A stretch of 38,267 nucleotides of DNA from WTJH01 sp049598145 (GCA_049598145.1 JBMYNJ010000005.1:1-38267), one strand, 5' to 3'. Numbered from the stretch's first letter, positions 7,819 to 15,480 are shown. Notes: generated from the sequence alone by a model not told the origin. Translations and numbers: made by a program.

Positions 7819-8838
7819 TTAAAAGTCGAACCCGTAGTGTGTCTCGGCCTGATAGGGTTTTTCGGGACTTACCCATGGGGAAGGGAAATGGGAATGATTG
7901 GGAGCATCCGGAAAATTTTGAGTTTCCAAACAAATAGCTCCAAGGGGCACAAAGGGCTTGGGAAGACTTTGAGGAATATAGAGCTGCATCCCAGGCTGAT
8001 CGGTCCAAACGGTCATTTTACGCCCGGATAGAGGATCACTCAACTGGGCTACCCTTTTGAGTTTTGTTTCGTTTGTTGTTAAAACATAACAATGGTCATA
8101 CGAGAAGGGAGTCTTGCTCTTTAACGCCAATGAATTGGTCGCCCGAAAATCAAGTGGTGTATTCTCCACTGGAATAAATGCCCCATTAGGAATTCCATGC
8201 AAATCGGTTTTCAAAACAGAACTCGCATCGATTTGAAGTTGATGTCCGCAAATGTTTTGTTGAAAATTGCCTCCCAAATGAAAATAACTGTGCTGGGTAA
8301 GATTTACTGCTGTTTTTCGGTCGGTACTTGCTTGATATAAGATTTCAAGGCGTTTATCTTGGGAAAGTCGATAGCGAATCTGAATGTTTAAATTTCCGGG
8401 GTAGCCCCCTGCTCCGTGTGGACTTTGATGGCTTAAAAGCAAACCCACTGAATTGGGTGTTTTTTCAGGGGTCACCTGCCAAAGTACTTGATGAAACCCT
8501 GCATCCCCTCCGTGTAGGTGGTGCGACCCCAGGTTTTTGGTCAGTTGGTAATGCTGCCCGTTGAGAGTAAAAGTACCCTTAGCAATCCGGTTAGCAAAAC
8601 GGCCTATTAATGCCCCTAAATAGATTTGATCTTCCAAATATGTGTTTAATCCATCGTAACCTAAGACTATATTTGTCGAATTTCCCAGACGATCCGGGAC
8701 TTCCAAGCGTTGGATGATTCCTCCATAATTCAGAATCTCTAAGGCTAAACCATTGGCATGAGTCAGTCGATACTTCACCACCGAACGACCATCTGCTAAA
8801 TTCCCCCAGGGACTGGATTCTATTGTATTTTTTACCAC
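7819..8838 (-). CDS. galM: Aldose 1-epimerase (mutarotase)
   Basis: 339 residues, the usual family length. It interconverts alpha- and beta-anomers of glucose or galactose in the cytoplasm and feeds hexose catabolism. Hallmarks in order are IGRFANRIAKG (near 78-88), HHLHGG (106-111), NLTQHSYFHLGG with the catalytic-acid His near 183, and CLETQNFPDAPNH with the catalytic base Glu near 305. No ATG occurs between the upstream stop and the conserved start, so the gene probably uses GTG at 8838. There is no signal peptide. It is next to no other sugar gene; the flanking small genes are 146 bases downstream. Confidence 0.93.
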   Translation of the reverse strand: MVKNTIESSPWGNLADGRSVVKYRLTHANGLALEILNYGGIIQRLEVPDRLGNSTNIVLGYDGLNTYLEDQIYLGALIGRFANRIAKGTFTLNGQHYQLTKNLGSHHLHGGDAGFHQVLWQVTPEKTPNSVGLLLSHQSPHGAGGYPGNLNIQIRYRLSQDKRLEILYQASTDRKTAVNLTQHSYFHLGGNFQQNICGHQLQIDASSVLKTDLHGIPNGAFIPVENTPLDFRATNSLALKSKTPFSYDHCYVLTTNETKLKRVAQLSDPLSGRKMTVWTDQPGMQLYIPQSLPKPFVPLGAICLETQNFPDAPNHSHFPSPWVSPEKPYQAETHYGFDF

Positions 8839-8926
8839 AATTACAAGATAAAGGTTGCACCATTAACTATCAAAACTCGAAGAGATTCCTAGTGAATGTA
8901 TACCTTAGAGTGCAGAAGTTATTACT

Positions 8927-9793
8927 ATGCCGAAACTCCCTCCAAAGCTTTGGAAAAGAATCGTTCGATGGACAGCTATAGTCATGGGTCTTATGATCTT
9001 ATGGGCAGGCGTATTTCTTCAGAGAAAAACCCTTAAACCACTATCCGATTCCCTGAAAAGTTTCCAAAAACGAGGGATTTTCCCACAAGAAAAAAAATAT
9101 TTAACCGAATCGGGAGAAATATACAGTTGGTATACCCCTAAAGGAGAAAAGCCCACTTTACTTTTTATTCACGGATCTCCGGGCGACTGGACTGCTTGGA
9201 AAAAAATTCTTTTGGAGACTCCCCTTGCAAAGCATTATCAGTTAGTGGTCATCGATCGTCCACCCTATAATCTAAGTCGCCACTCGGGAGGACACTTGAG
9301 GGATCAGAGTCTAGCCCTCCGTACTTTGATGGAAGATTTATGTCATCCCTGCGGTGTAATTGGCCATTCTTATGGGGCGGCATTAGCACTGCAATTGGCG
9401 GTAGATTATCCCGAACAGGTCAGTGGAATACTCAGTATAGCCGGAACGGTTGCTGCACCTTATCAAAGGGCTCGTTGGTATAATCGACTGGCCAATACCT
9501 CTGTTTTTGAAACAATTATTGGCCCTTCTTTTCGGGCCAGTAACCGTGAAATGCTCTTTTTGGCGGATGATCTTCAAGCCTTGGAGAAGACCTTTCAAAA
9601 TTATCCGGGTAAAGCTGTTTTTATCCAGGGGGGAGCCGATGTTTTGGTCCCTCCTGAAACCGCTAATTATATTTCTAAGCTTTGGCCAGGAGCCCTAATT
9701 TCTTTTTACCCTACAAAAAATCACTTTTTGATTTGGACAGATCTGGATTTGATCGTTCAGGTCATTCAAAAGTGGATGCCTTTAGCTGACTAA
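8927..9793 (+). CDS. Membrane-anchored alpha/beta-hydrolase
   Basis: 288 residues. An N-terminal basic stretch and one hydrophobic helix (about 14-31) anchor it to the inner membrane with the catalytic domain outside. The fold signatures are LLFIHGSPGDW (oxyanion His-Gly), VIGHSYGAA with nucleophile Ser148, GGADVLVPPE with Asp238 and KNHFLIW with His266, so the catalytic triad is complete. Substrate specificity cannot be told from these motifs; esters or amides are the usual targets. It is a single-gene unit, divergent from galM with 88 bases between the starts, and is followed by the candidate small RNA. Confidence 0.88.
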   Translation: MPKLPPKLWKRIVRWTAIVMGLMILWAGVFLQRKTLKPLSDSLKSFQKRGIFPQEKKYLTESGEIYSWYTPKGEKPTLLFIHGSPGDWTAWKKILLETPLAKHYQLVVIDRPPYNLSRHSGGHLRDQSLALRTLMEDLCHPCGVIGHSYGAALALQLAVDYPEQVSGILSIAGTVAAPYQRARWYNRLANTSVFETIIGPSFRASNREMLFLADDLQALEKTFQNYPGKAVFIQGGADVLVPPETANYISKLWPGALISFYPTKNHFLIWTDLDLIVQVIQKWMPLAD

Positions 9794-9849
9794 TTGATAA
9801 ATATTGAATATTTAACAGTCTCTTAATGACACTCCTATAAAAATTTAAG

Positions 9850-9857
9850 TACTTTTG
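9850..9857 (+). promoter_or_regulatory. Flavobacterial -7 box of a candidate small RNA
   Basis: TACTTTTG fits the Bacteroidota -7 consensus TAnnTTTG exactly. No clear TTG lies 17-19 bases upstream, so the -33 element is weak. It would start a transcript near 9864. Confidence 0.4.
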
Positions 9858-9863
9858 TTTCAA

Positions 9864-9955
9864 AGTTGCTAGGCACCCCTGCCGATTAAGATTCATTTGT
9901 TTTGTTAAATGAGGTAAGATTTAAGCGTAATCGAATCGTAGGGGTGTTTTTTATT
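9864..9955 (+). ncRNA. Candidate structured small RNA with its own promoter and terminator
   Basis: No coding frame of note. The ends of the segment pair: CACCCCT (9874-9880) with AGGGGTG (9940-9946), then CGATT (9883-9887) with AATCG (9934-9938). An inner hairpin TCATTT/AAATGA (9893-9898 and 9907-9912) closes an 8-base loop. The outer stem is followed by a T-rich run (9947-9955), which makes it terminator-like. Together with the -7 box this gives a transcript of about 85-90 bases between two convergent genes. It could also be only an elongated terminator for the hydrolase gene. Confidence 0.45.
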
Positions 9956-9983
9956 TCAAGTATGTTAACACGCGTTTAAGCAT

Positions 9984-10018
9984 AAAAAAACCCAGCCAAT
10001 TGGCTGGGTTTTCTTTTA
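9984..10018. terminator. Bidirectional terminator between convergent units
   Basis: An 18-base perfect palindrome, CCCAGCCAATTGGCTGGG (9991-10008), is flanked by A7 on the left and T-rich sequence on the right. It therefore works as a terminator for the minus-strand lipoprotein gene and as a back-up for plus-strand transcripts. Confidence 0.8.
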
Positions 10019-10032
10019 GACAAAAAGACGAG

Positions 10033-11355
10033 TTATCTTTTGGACAGGAAGATATCTGTTACTGTACGAACCAGAGTTTCATCTATTATGTTACCGTTTT
10101 CATCATATTCCATTTCATAATCGATATCTGTATATTGTAGATGAAAATCATCAAAAGTGAGCTCAATGACATCGTGAGCATCGGCATAAATTTCCCCATC
10201 TTCTTCATCTTCAAAAATGATCACTAAGATGGTTTGATCATCATCTTCCCAATACCATTCGTTGACTTGAACTTCTGCGGCAGAACCGTCTGCACGAAGC
10301 GCCGCTAACATATAAGTTCCATAATCAGAGAAATTAATAACGAACTTTACAGGAGGCACACAGCCATCAATTAAGGTGTAACTTTCCTGACCTGTTTCTT
10401 CATCATAGGTCCAACTGTCATCATCAATACAGAAGTCCGCTAGATTCTCTTCATAAAAATCAACTCCATCATCGGTTAAACGGATGACTTCCCACTCACC
10501 TATCAGTTTTGCGTGATTACTCAATGCCTGAGCAGTTTCAGCCTCATCGACGGGATCGTCTTTTCCGGCCGTGACATTTCCTTCAAGAGCGGGTTGACAA
10601 ACCTCTAGGGCCGCAGGTAATTCAAGGTTAATCACAAATGTGACGTTAAAGGTATCTGAAGATACTTCGGTCACCACGATATCAGTTAAAGTAGCGATGG
10701 CATCCACATTTCCATTATCGTTATACAATAACTGTACATTTTCCACAGTACCGTCTGCAGCTTCGTTGATAATGTATTCCCCAAAGACTTGTGCGGTTCC
10801 CTCAGGAGTATTGATGGAAAGCAAATAGTTTTCGTCGTTAAATTCAAAGAAATCAAACGAACAAGTCGCTGCTCCTTTAGAAGCACTTGGAATATCCCAA
10901 CGTCCGTAAATGGTTTGTTTGGCTTGCGAAGGAGTCTGTTCTGCAACCGTCCCGGTAGCTCCTAAATTAACCGCTTCGGCATAATTGGTGTTTTGCACTG
11001 CAGCTAAAGCTAACTGCAATCTTCGCTGCAAGTCTGCAATGGTATTTTGGGCATCGGCATTGGCATTGATCGCACCAGTTAAACTCGATTGAGTAGAGGT
11101 GAGACCACTATTTAAGCTATTGATCGTATTTCGAGCCTCCGTTAACAAACGCTCTGCCTCAGTCAATCGAGTCCCTAAAGCAGTGTTGTCCTGCTCAGCA
11201 GTGGTCAGCCGAGAGGTCAAAGAGTTAATCGTGGTTTGTAAAGAGTCAATAGTCTGTTCCAATTCCGTAATTTGGGTTTGTAGATCATCGGTCGTTTCCG
11301 AATCGGAACAAGCCACTAAAAATAAAATTGAAAAAGCAAATAAAAATTTTTTCAT
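10033..11355 (-). CDS. Lipoprotein with N-terminal coiled coil and two lipocalin-like domains
   Basis: 440 residues from ATG 11355. MKKFLFAFSILFLVACSDSE is a lipoprotein signal with lipobox LVAC (Cys16). Residues of about 20-125 are a Ser/Thr/Leu-rich coiled coil with heptads (QITELEQTIDSLQTTINSL), long enough to reach into the periplasm like a spacer. Two beta-rich domains follow, each opening with a Gly-x-Trp motif (IYGRWDI, then LIGEWEVIRL) as in lipocalin-like Bacteroidota proteins. The second is very acidic (EDEEDGEIYADAHD). A cysteine in each domain may pair. Ligand and partner are unknown. It diverges from the SOUL-protein gene with only 49 bases between. Confidence 0.75.
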   Translation of the reverse strand: MKKFLFAFSILFLVACSDSETTDDLQTQITELEQTIDSLQTTINSLTSRLTTAEQDNTALGTRLTEAERLLTEARNTINSLNSGLTSTQSSLTGAINANADAQNTIADLQRRLQLALAAVQNTNYAEAVNLGATGTVAEQTPSQAKQTIYGRWDIPSASKGAATCSFDFFEFNDENYLLSINTPEGTAQVFGEYIINEAADGTVENVQLLYNDNGNVDAIATLTDIVVTEVSSDTFNVTFVINLELPAALEVCQPALEGNVTAGKDDPVDEAETAQALSNHAKLIGEWEVIRLTDDGVDFYEENLADFCIDDDSWTYDEETGQESYTLIDGCVPPVKFVINFSDYGTYMLAALRADGSAAEVQVNEWYWEDDDQTILVIIFEDEEDGEIYADAHDVIELTFDDFHLQYTDIDYEMEYDENGNIIDETLVRTVTDIFLSKR

Positions 11356-11404
11356 ATTTGTTTGTTTTGTGATTTGATTCAAAAATAGTTAATAAATCTT
11401 ATGC

Positions 11405-11974
11405 ATGCATAATCTTTTCTTATCGCTTTTGTTTTTTCTGTTACCCTTCAATTTTATTGACATGCAACAAAGCTATGAAACCCAACCGTATCAAGTATTG
11501 GAGCAAATCGATAATTTCGAACTCCGCTATTACCCTCCTGCCCTAAAAGTGAAAACAACCTCACCCGATCCGCGTCTGCATTTTCAAAAACTTTTCGGCT
11601 ACATCAGTGGAAAAAATAGTAGTGAAACCAAAATTGCCATGACCACACCAGTTTATATGCAGAAAGAACCCAATTCCTCTGAAATGGCCTTTGTGTTGCC
11701 ATCCGAAATGACCTTGGAAAATTCTCCTATACCTAAAGACACATCTGTAAAAGTTGTTAAAGACCCCGGAGGCTATTTCTGTAGCCTGCGTTATGGCGGT
11801 TACAGCAACTCCACCAAAGAAGCACAATTCACAGCAGAACTCCTCCGAAGAATTCATGAAAAAAATTTAACCCTAAAAGGTAACCCTTGGGTGTTGGGCT
11901 ACGACAGTCCCTTTAAATTTTATCAGCGGACCAATGAAATATTAATCCAAGTAGAGTCCCCTTATAAGGAGTGA
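11405..11974 (+). CDS. SOUL-family heme-binding-like protein, exported
   Basis: 189 residues. A hydrophobic N-terminus (MHNLFLSLLFFLLPFNF) suggests export. The SOUL/HBP signature is clear: YQVLEQIDNFELRYYPP at the start of the domain, then KIAMTTPVYMQ, and a late FTAELLRRIHEKNLTLKGNP and YDSPFKFYQRTNE. The family binds heme or porphyrins, or is found without a proven ligand; heme binding here is by family only. A -7-like TACTTTTA (11999-12006) suggests that the FMN reductase behind it has its own promoter instead of sharing this one. Confidence 0.88.
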   Translation: MHNLFLSLLFFLLPFNFIDMQQSYETQPYQVLEQIDNFELRYYPPALKVKTTSPDPRLHFQKLFGYISGKNSSETKIAMTTPVYMQKEPNSSEMAFVLPSEMTLENSPIPKDTSVKVVKDPGGYFCSLRYGGYSNSTKEAQFTAELLRRIHEKNLTLKGNPWVLGYDSPFKFYQRTNEILIQVESPYKE

Positions 11975-12018
11975 AGCTTTAGTTTTCAGTAAACTCCGTA
12001 CTTTTATCAAAAAATTAG

Positions 12019-12558
12019 ATGAAGAAAATTGTCGCTTTTGGCGCCAGTAATAGCTATAAATCTATCAACAAAGCTTTGGCAAAATATACCGCAGATCAAT
12101 TGCCGGAGGTCGAAGTGGATCTTTTGGATTTAAACGATTTCGAATTCCCCATCTATCATCCTGATTTAGCCAAATTTCATGGGGTTCCCCAAGCGGCTAA
12201 AGACTTTAAATTACATCTGAATCAGGCCGATGGACTGATCATTTCATTTGCAGAATACAACGGTTCCTATACAGCGATTTTTAAAAACATCTTCGATTGG
12301 ATTTCCGTGATCGAAAAGAATATTTGGCACGACAAACCCATGTTTTTACTGGCTACATCTCCTGGGGCTCGAGGAGCCATCCAGGTTTTGGAAATGGCAC
12401 ACCTGCGCATTTCAAGAGCAAATACCAACCGAGTGGAAAAGTTTTCCCTCCCAAGTTTTAAGGATAATTTTGATCCGGAAAAAGGGATTCTAAATCCGGA
12501 ATTAAATGCTGAATTTCAAAAGTGCCTGACCCGTTTTCAAACGGCTCTGAAAGGCTGA
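12019..12558 (+). CDS. NAD(P)H-dependent FMN reductase, flavodoxin fold
   Basis: 179 residues of the SsuE/azoreductase-like family. The phosphate-binding loop is AFGASNSYKSINKAL (residues 6-20). The flavin-contacting segment is AEYNGSYTAIFKNIFDWIS, and SPGARGAIQVLE follows as in the family. It should use NAD(P)H to reduce bound FMN, and could act on quinones or azo compounds or supply reduced flavin. No strong Shine-Dalgarno is present; the ATG is preceded by an A-rich leader. No partner oxygenase is adjacent. Confidence 0.9.
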   Translation: MKKIVAFGASNSYKSINKALAKYTADQLPEVEVDLLDLNDFEFPIYHPDLAKFHGVPQAAKDFKLHLNQADGLIISFAEYNGSYTAIFKNIFDWISVIEKNIWHDKPMFLLATSPGARGAIQVLEMAHLRISRANTNRVEKFSLPSFKDNFDPEKGILNPELNAEFQKCLTRFQTALKG

Positions 12559-12748
12559 CACATCTAAGTTTATTTGATTAGCATTTCAATTTCCAGATCA
12601 TAGACAGCTACTAAAGGTTGTATCCTTCTACTTTAACGGATTTTTTTCTTGGTTTGGTCTTCAACGAATTAAAGCCAGCAGCACAAGTACAGACCATTGT
12701 ATTTCAATGGATAGCAGCACTTTAAATTAGCTCAATCCTTACGGAAAT

Positions 12749-12997
12749 TTATTGTTCTTTCAAGGGGGGATGCTTATCTGGCTCCGGAATTGGGACATTA
12801 GGCATGTCGGGTAAATCGATACTGTGGCTCGTTTTTACATGCACTTCCCCCGTCCAGGTGTCTAAAATCAAAAAACCTTGACTGGAAAAACTTTGATACT
12901 GCACATAACGACCAGACAGGGCATTGAGACCTACTGCGATAAGAAATAAAAAGGCCAATAGTAACCACAGATTTTGGAGGGTATTTTTTTGCATCAT
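12749..12997 (-). CDS. Small membrane-anchored protein, unknown
   Basis: 82 residues with one N-terminal membrane helix (NLWLLLAFLFLIAVGLNAL). The outer part, RYVQYQSFSSQGFLILDTWT, is aromatic-rich, and the tail is proline-rich (LPDMPNVPIPEPDKHPPL). The start codon follows the TAA of the DUF2905 gene with no spacer, so the two are co-translated. I do not recognise a family. The Pro-rich tail suggests a disordered periplasmic or cytoplasmic segment. Confidence 0.6.
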   Translation of the reverse strand: MMQKNTLQNLWLLLAFLFLIAVGLNALSGRYVQYQSFSSQGFLILDTWTGEVHVKTSHSIDLPDMPNVPIPEPDKHPPLKEQ

Positions 12998-13201
12998 TTA
13001 TTTTTTTAACACATAAAATAAAAGACTTAAGATAACGCTAGCCAAAAGGGATGTCCCCAAGGGGAAATAGACTTTAGTATGACCTCTTTGCCATCGGAAA
13101 TCAAGGGGATTTTTATACGACCAATTTTGGCCTTCTAAAAACCACAATAGCGCACCAATTGCGACTAGCAAAAGGCCAAACATCAGGATGGATTTCCCCA
13201 T
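12998..13201 (-). CDS. DUF2905 small membrane protein
   Basis: 67 residues with two membrane helices. The family pattern is present: a first helix SILMFGLLLVAIGALLWFLE, a short Arg-rich turn (FRWQRGHTKVYFPLG) where the motif GNxxxYFPLxTS is expected, and a second helix LLASVILSLLFYVLKK. DUF2905 proteins are widespread in bacteria and have no established function. It lies between the 35-residue Trp-rich peptide gene (12 bases upstream) and the 82-residue gene (no gap). Confidence 0.85.
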   Translation of the reverse strand: MGKSILMFGLLLVAIGALLWFLEGQNWSYKNPLDFRWQRGHTKVYFPLGTSLLASVILSLLFYVLKK

Positions 13202-13213
13202 TTGAGGTTGGAT

Positions 13214-13321
13214 TTATCGTTTAATTGAAAACAAATATAAGGCGATCCATAACCAACTCAATATAGGCCATGAAAGTCCGGCTTGAGGCCACCAACGCTT
13301 AAAACTAATTTTGGATAGCAT
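13214..13321 (-). CDS. 35-residue Trp-rich membrane peptide
   Basis: ATG 13321 to TAA 13214. The peptide has a basic start (MLSKISFKRWW), then one hydrophobic span holding four more of its tryptophans and aromatics (WPILSWLWIALYLFSIKR), ending in Lys-Arg. It lies 12 bases before the DUF2905 gene on the same strand and would be the first gene of a three-gene unit. The composition fits a short interfacial or membrane peptide. There is no family support, so it might be a chance frame. Confidence 0.4.
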   Translation of the reverse strand: MLSKISFKRWWPQAGLSWPILSWLWIALYLFSIKR

Positions 13322-13443
13322 TCCCACAACAATTTTTGTTTAAGTTAAACATAATTATTGAATTTCATTAATTCATAAAGTAATTTCCGGGTATTTGTTT
13401 AATTATTTAATTTTTCACTTTAATGTCTCTACAAATTTATTTC

Positions 13444-13878
13444 ATGAAAATTTTAAGAATTTCGAGTTTGCTATGGATGCTAATCTGTATCCCTCAAAAA
13501 GACGCCTTTCAAAGCTCTGGAAAGTGGAAAATTCAGCGTCCAATGCTAAATGCTAAAGGGTTTGCTTGCTTTTTGGATGAACTGGTATTGGAAGACGATC
13601 AATTTGAAGTGACCTTTGTAACTCAAAAAAATGGTCAACAACGCAAACACACCTTTAAAGGTTCTCAAAAACAGCACCAGGATCATTTGGAACTGGAAAA
13701 AGTCGGGCGTTTGGATCGTTTAAAATGGGATGCTAATACGATTGATTTTGAATTCGACTATAATGAGAGTTTAGGATACTTTTGCGCCTATCTGGAATGG
13801 GAGGGGCACACCCATCAGGCGTTTACAGCTCGAGGAAAAAGGATTATACCTCGCCCAAATGCGACGGATTCTCCTTGA
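13444..13878 (+). CDS. Small exported protein, unknown
   Basis: 144 residues from ATG 13444; an ATG at 13423 adds only MSLQIYF. MKILRISSLLWMLICIPQKD looks like a signal peptide or a membrane anchor. The remainder is rich in charged and aromatic residues and is likely all beta: GKWKIQRPMLNAKGFACFLD, LEDDQFEVTFVTQKNGQQRK, SLGYFCAYLEWEG. Two cysteines (FACF, YFCAY) could pair. I do not recognise the family. It ends convergent to the transcript at 13996-14181. Confidence 0.6.
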   Translation: MKILRISSLLWMLICIPQKDAFQSSGKWKIQRPMLNAKGFACFLDELVLEDDQFEVTFVTQKNGQQRKHTFKGSQKQHQDHLELEKVGRLDRLKWDANTIDFEFDYNESLGYFCAYLEWEGHTHQAFTARGKRIIPRPNATDSP

Positions 13879-13995
13879 TTTTAGAGCTAAAAAAAGACCC
13901 AAATGGGTATCCTCGTTTTCCCTTTAGGCCCTACAAGAATACAACAAAACTCGCCTTGAAGTGTTAAGCCGTTGCTAAATTGATGTTAATTCGAA

Positions 13996-14024
13996 TAAAA
14001 AAAGCAGGCCCATCGACCTGCTTT
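13996..14024 (-). terminator. Rho-independent terminator of the short transcript
   Basis: AAAGCAGG (14001-14008) pairs with CCTGCTTT (14017-14024) in an 8-bp stem with an 8-base loop. On the minus strand it is followed by a run of seven Ts, and then by TTCG. It ends the transcript that carries the peptide at 14111. Confidence 0.75.
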
Positions 14025-14045
14025 AGACTAGATAAGGATTGTTCG

Positions 14046-14111
14046 CTACACGCGCCCATGCGAGGCGGCCTGTAGTCTAAATATTTTCCTTAAATGATTT
14101 TCATTAAACAT
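14046..14111 (-). CDS. Possible 21-residue peptide with a very strong Shine-Dalgarno sequence
   Basis: ATG 14111 to TAG 14046 encodes MFNENHLRKIFRLQAASHGR plus a final Val. GGAGG sits 6 bases before the ATG in the longer AGAAAGGAGGTG, an extreme match in a phylum whose genes mostly lack such sites. The peptide is basic, with no signal or membrane segment, and the codons overlap the hairpin of the transcript. The signal suggests efficient initiation, but the peptide has no known relative and may be a by-product. Confidence 0.4.
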   Translation of the reverse strand: MFNENHLRKIFRLQAASHGRV

Positions 14112-14115
14112 AAGA

Positions 14116-14128
14116 CACCTCCTTTCTA
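14116..14128 (-). promoter_or_regulatory. Unusually long Shine-Dalgarno sequence
   Basis: The minus strand reads TAGAAAGGAGGTG. At least AGAAAGGAGGTG is the exact complement of the CACCTCCTTTCT tail expected for flavobacterial 16S rRNA. It is the only such site I found before a start codon in the window. Confidence 0.7.
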
Positions 14129-14173
14129 CATTAAGTTACACATGGCTGTTGTCACAGCATTAACAGATCATGT

Positions 14174-14181
14174 CAAAAATA
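14174..14181 (-). promoter_or_regulatory. Flavobacterial -7 box before the short transcript
   Basis: The minus strand reads TATTTTTG, an exact fit to TAnnTTTG. The -33 element is poor: only TTA near the right distance. It lies 23 bases after the antiporter stop codon. Confidence 0.4.
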
Positions 14182-14203
14182 GAAATTATCTCTTGTTTAA
14201 CCC

Positions 14204-15478
14204 TTAACGCACCAATTTTTTTAACGTAAGCCCCTGTCCCAAAATGGTAAATAACACTACGATATAAGTCAAGAACAAAATCAGTGATTTACCGGATTCC
14301 ATACTGTCAGAAAGATTAAGAGCCAAAGCAATACTAAGACCTCCCCTAAGCCCTCCCCAAGTAATGATCAGGGCTGTACGCTTTTCAAAAGTTTTAAAGA
14401 AAGATAAAATCCCGATAGGGATAAATACTCCTATTCCACGAGAAATGACCACCAAGACAATTACGATGAGCGAAACCAATAAAAAGTTAGGATTAAAGCC
14501 CTGGAAAATGGCCAAAACTTCTAGACCAATAAGTATGAAGAGGATGGCATTTAAAGTTTCATCCAAAAGGTGCCAAAATTTGTAAACATAATCGCCCATA
14601 GCCCTTTGCAAACCCTCCGCTTCTTTGTCAGTATCAATATTTTGATTCAGGAATAACCCCATCATTACTACGCCCAAAACAGCCGAAAAATGAAAATGAT
14701 GGGAAATAATCGGTAATAGCAGCACCAGTGATAGCGTGACCAATACTTCCAATTCCACATGTTCGTTTTCGATATATTTCAACAGTTTTAAGCCCAAAAA
14801 ACCCATTAAAGCTCCTAGGCCAATACCTCCAATCACTTCGGTGGCAAATAGAGTTGCAACACTGGCTGCAGATATATTTTCGACGCCGTTGGTTTGAATA
14901 TTGAGTAAGGTCAAAAACACCACAACTCCAATCCCGTCGTTAAACAAGGACTCTCCGGCAATACGCGTTTCAGTAATGGAGGACAAATTCATTTTTTTAA
15001 CCATTGCTAAGACTGCTATGGGGTCTGTTGGAGCAATAAGAGCGCCAAAAAGTAAGCAATCCACATAACTTAATCCAAGCGTATTGAGATGTAAAGCGGG
15101 TAGCTGAATCAACCAATACAGTCCCGAACCTACTGCAAATGTGGAAAAGACCACGCCAAAGGAGGCTAAAAATAAAACCGTTACTTTATCTTTTAGAAGC
15201 TCATGAACATCTACACTAACGGCTCCAGCAAAGAGCAAAAACGGCAACATCACGTTAACCAACAATTCACTGAAATCAAATTGTTCGGTCATAAAAACAA
15301 CGGTGTTTAAAATATCCGGAAAAATCCAACCCAAAATTAGGATCGAAACCGAAAGCGCAATGGCCAGTATCATCAGACCAATGGTTTGTGGGAGTTTTAA
15401 AAATCTGAGATTAATTAAAGAAAATACAGATGCAAGACTTAATAATATAGTCGCTAATTCAAGAACGCTGATAGTCAT
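14204..15478 (-). CDS. Na+/H+ (cation/proton) antiporter, CPA1 NhaP-like
   Basis: 424 residues, about 11-13 membrane helices. Conserved CPA1 motifs are LIAPTDPIAVLAMVKK, GESLFNDGIGVVVFL with the paired Asp/Asn of the ion site, and WGGLRGGLSIALAL. The protein ends at the last helix with KKLVR, so it lacks the long cytoplasmic tail of many NhaP proteins. It should exchange Na+ or K+ for protons across the inner membrane and support pH and salt balance. The start at 15478 gives an immediate first helix. It lies two bases after the riboflavin synthase stop codon on the same strand, so they may share a transcript. Confidence 0.9.
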   Translation of the reverse strand: MTISVLELATILLSLASVFSLINLRFLKLPQTIGLMILAIALSVSILILGWIFPDILNTVVFMTEQFDFSELLVNVMLPFLLFAGAVSVDVHELLKDKVTVLFLASFGVVFSTFAVGSGLYWLIQLPALHLNTLGLSYVDCLLFGALIAPTDPIAVLAMVKKMNLSSITETRIAGESLFNDGIGVVVFLTLLNIQTNGVENISAASVATLFATEVIGGIGLGALMGFLGLKLLKYIENEHVELEVLVTLSLVLLLPIISHHFHFSAVLGVVMMGLFLNQNIDTDKEAEGLQRAMGDYVYKFWHLLDETLNAILFILIGLEVLAIFQGFNPNFLLVSLIVIVLVVISRGIGVFIPIGILSFFKTFEKRTALIITWGGLRGGLSIALALNLSDSMESGKSLILFLTYIVVLFTILGQGLTLKKLVR

Positions 15479-15480
15479 AA

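Larger units (their letters stand above)
13996..14167 (-). ncRNA. Candidate stand-alone 170-base transcript with an anti-Shine-Dalgarno-complementary leader
   Basis: Read on the minus strand, a -7-type box TATTTTTG (14181-14174) would start transcription near 14167. The RNA holds a small hairpin GCTGT-GACA-ACAGC, the segment AGAAAGGAGGTG (14127-14116) that matches the 3' end of 16S rRNA, a 21-codon frame, a CTACA/TGTAG hairpin (14070s to 14040s) enclosing CGCC/GGCG, an AGACTA/TAGTCT closing pair and a terminator. It could be a regulatory RNA, a translated leader without a downstream gene, or the tail of the antiporter transcript. The mature role is unknown. Confidence 0.45.

Noticed and set aside
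7739..8031. Open frames on both strands overlapping the 3' end of galM
   Set aside because: They follow the codon periodicity of galM and have no domain or initiation signal.
12640..12724. A plus-strand open stretch ending in NELKPAAQVQTIVFQWIAAL before a stop codon, in the gap after the FMN reductase
   Set aside because: No start codon and no recognised family. The gap 12559-12748 otherwise shows only a CCATTG/CAATGG inverted repeat without a T-tract, so I see no supported feature.
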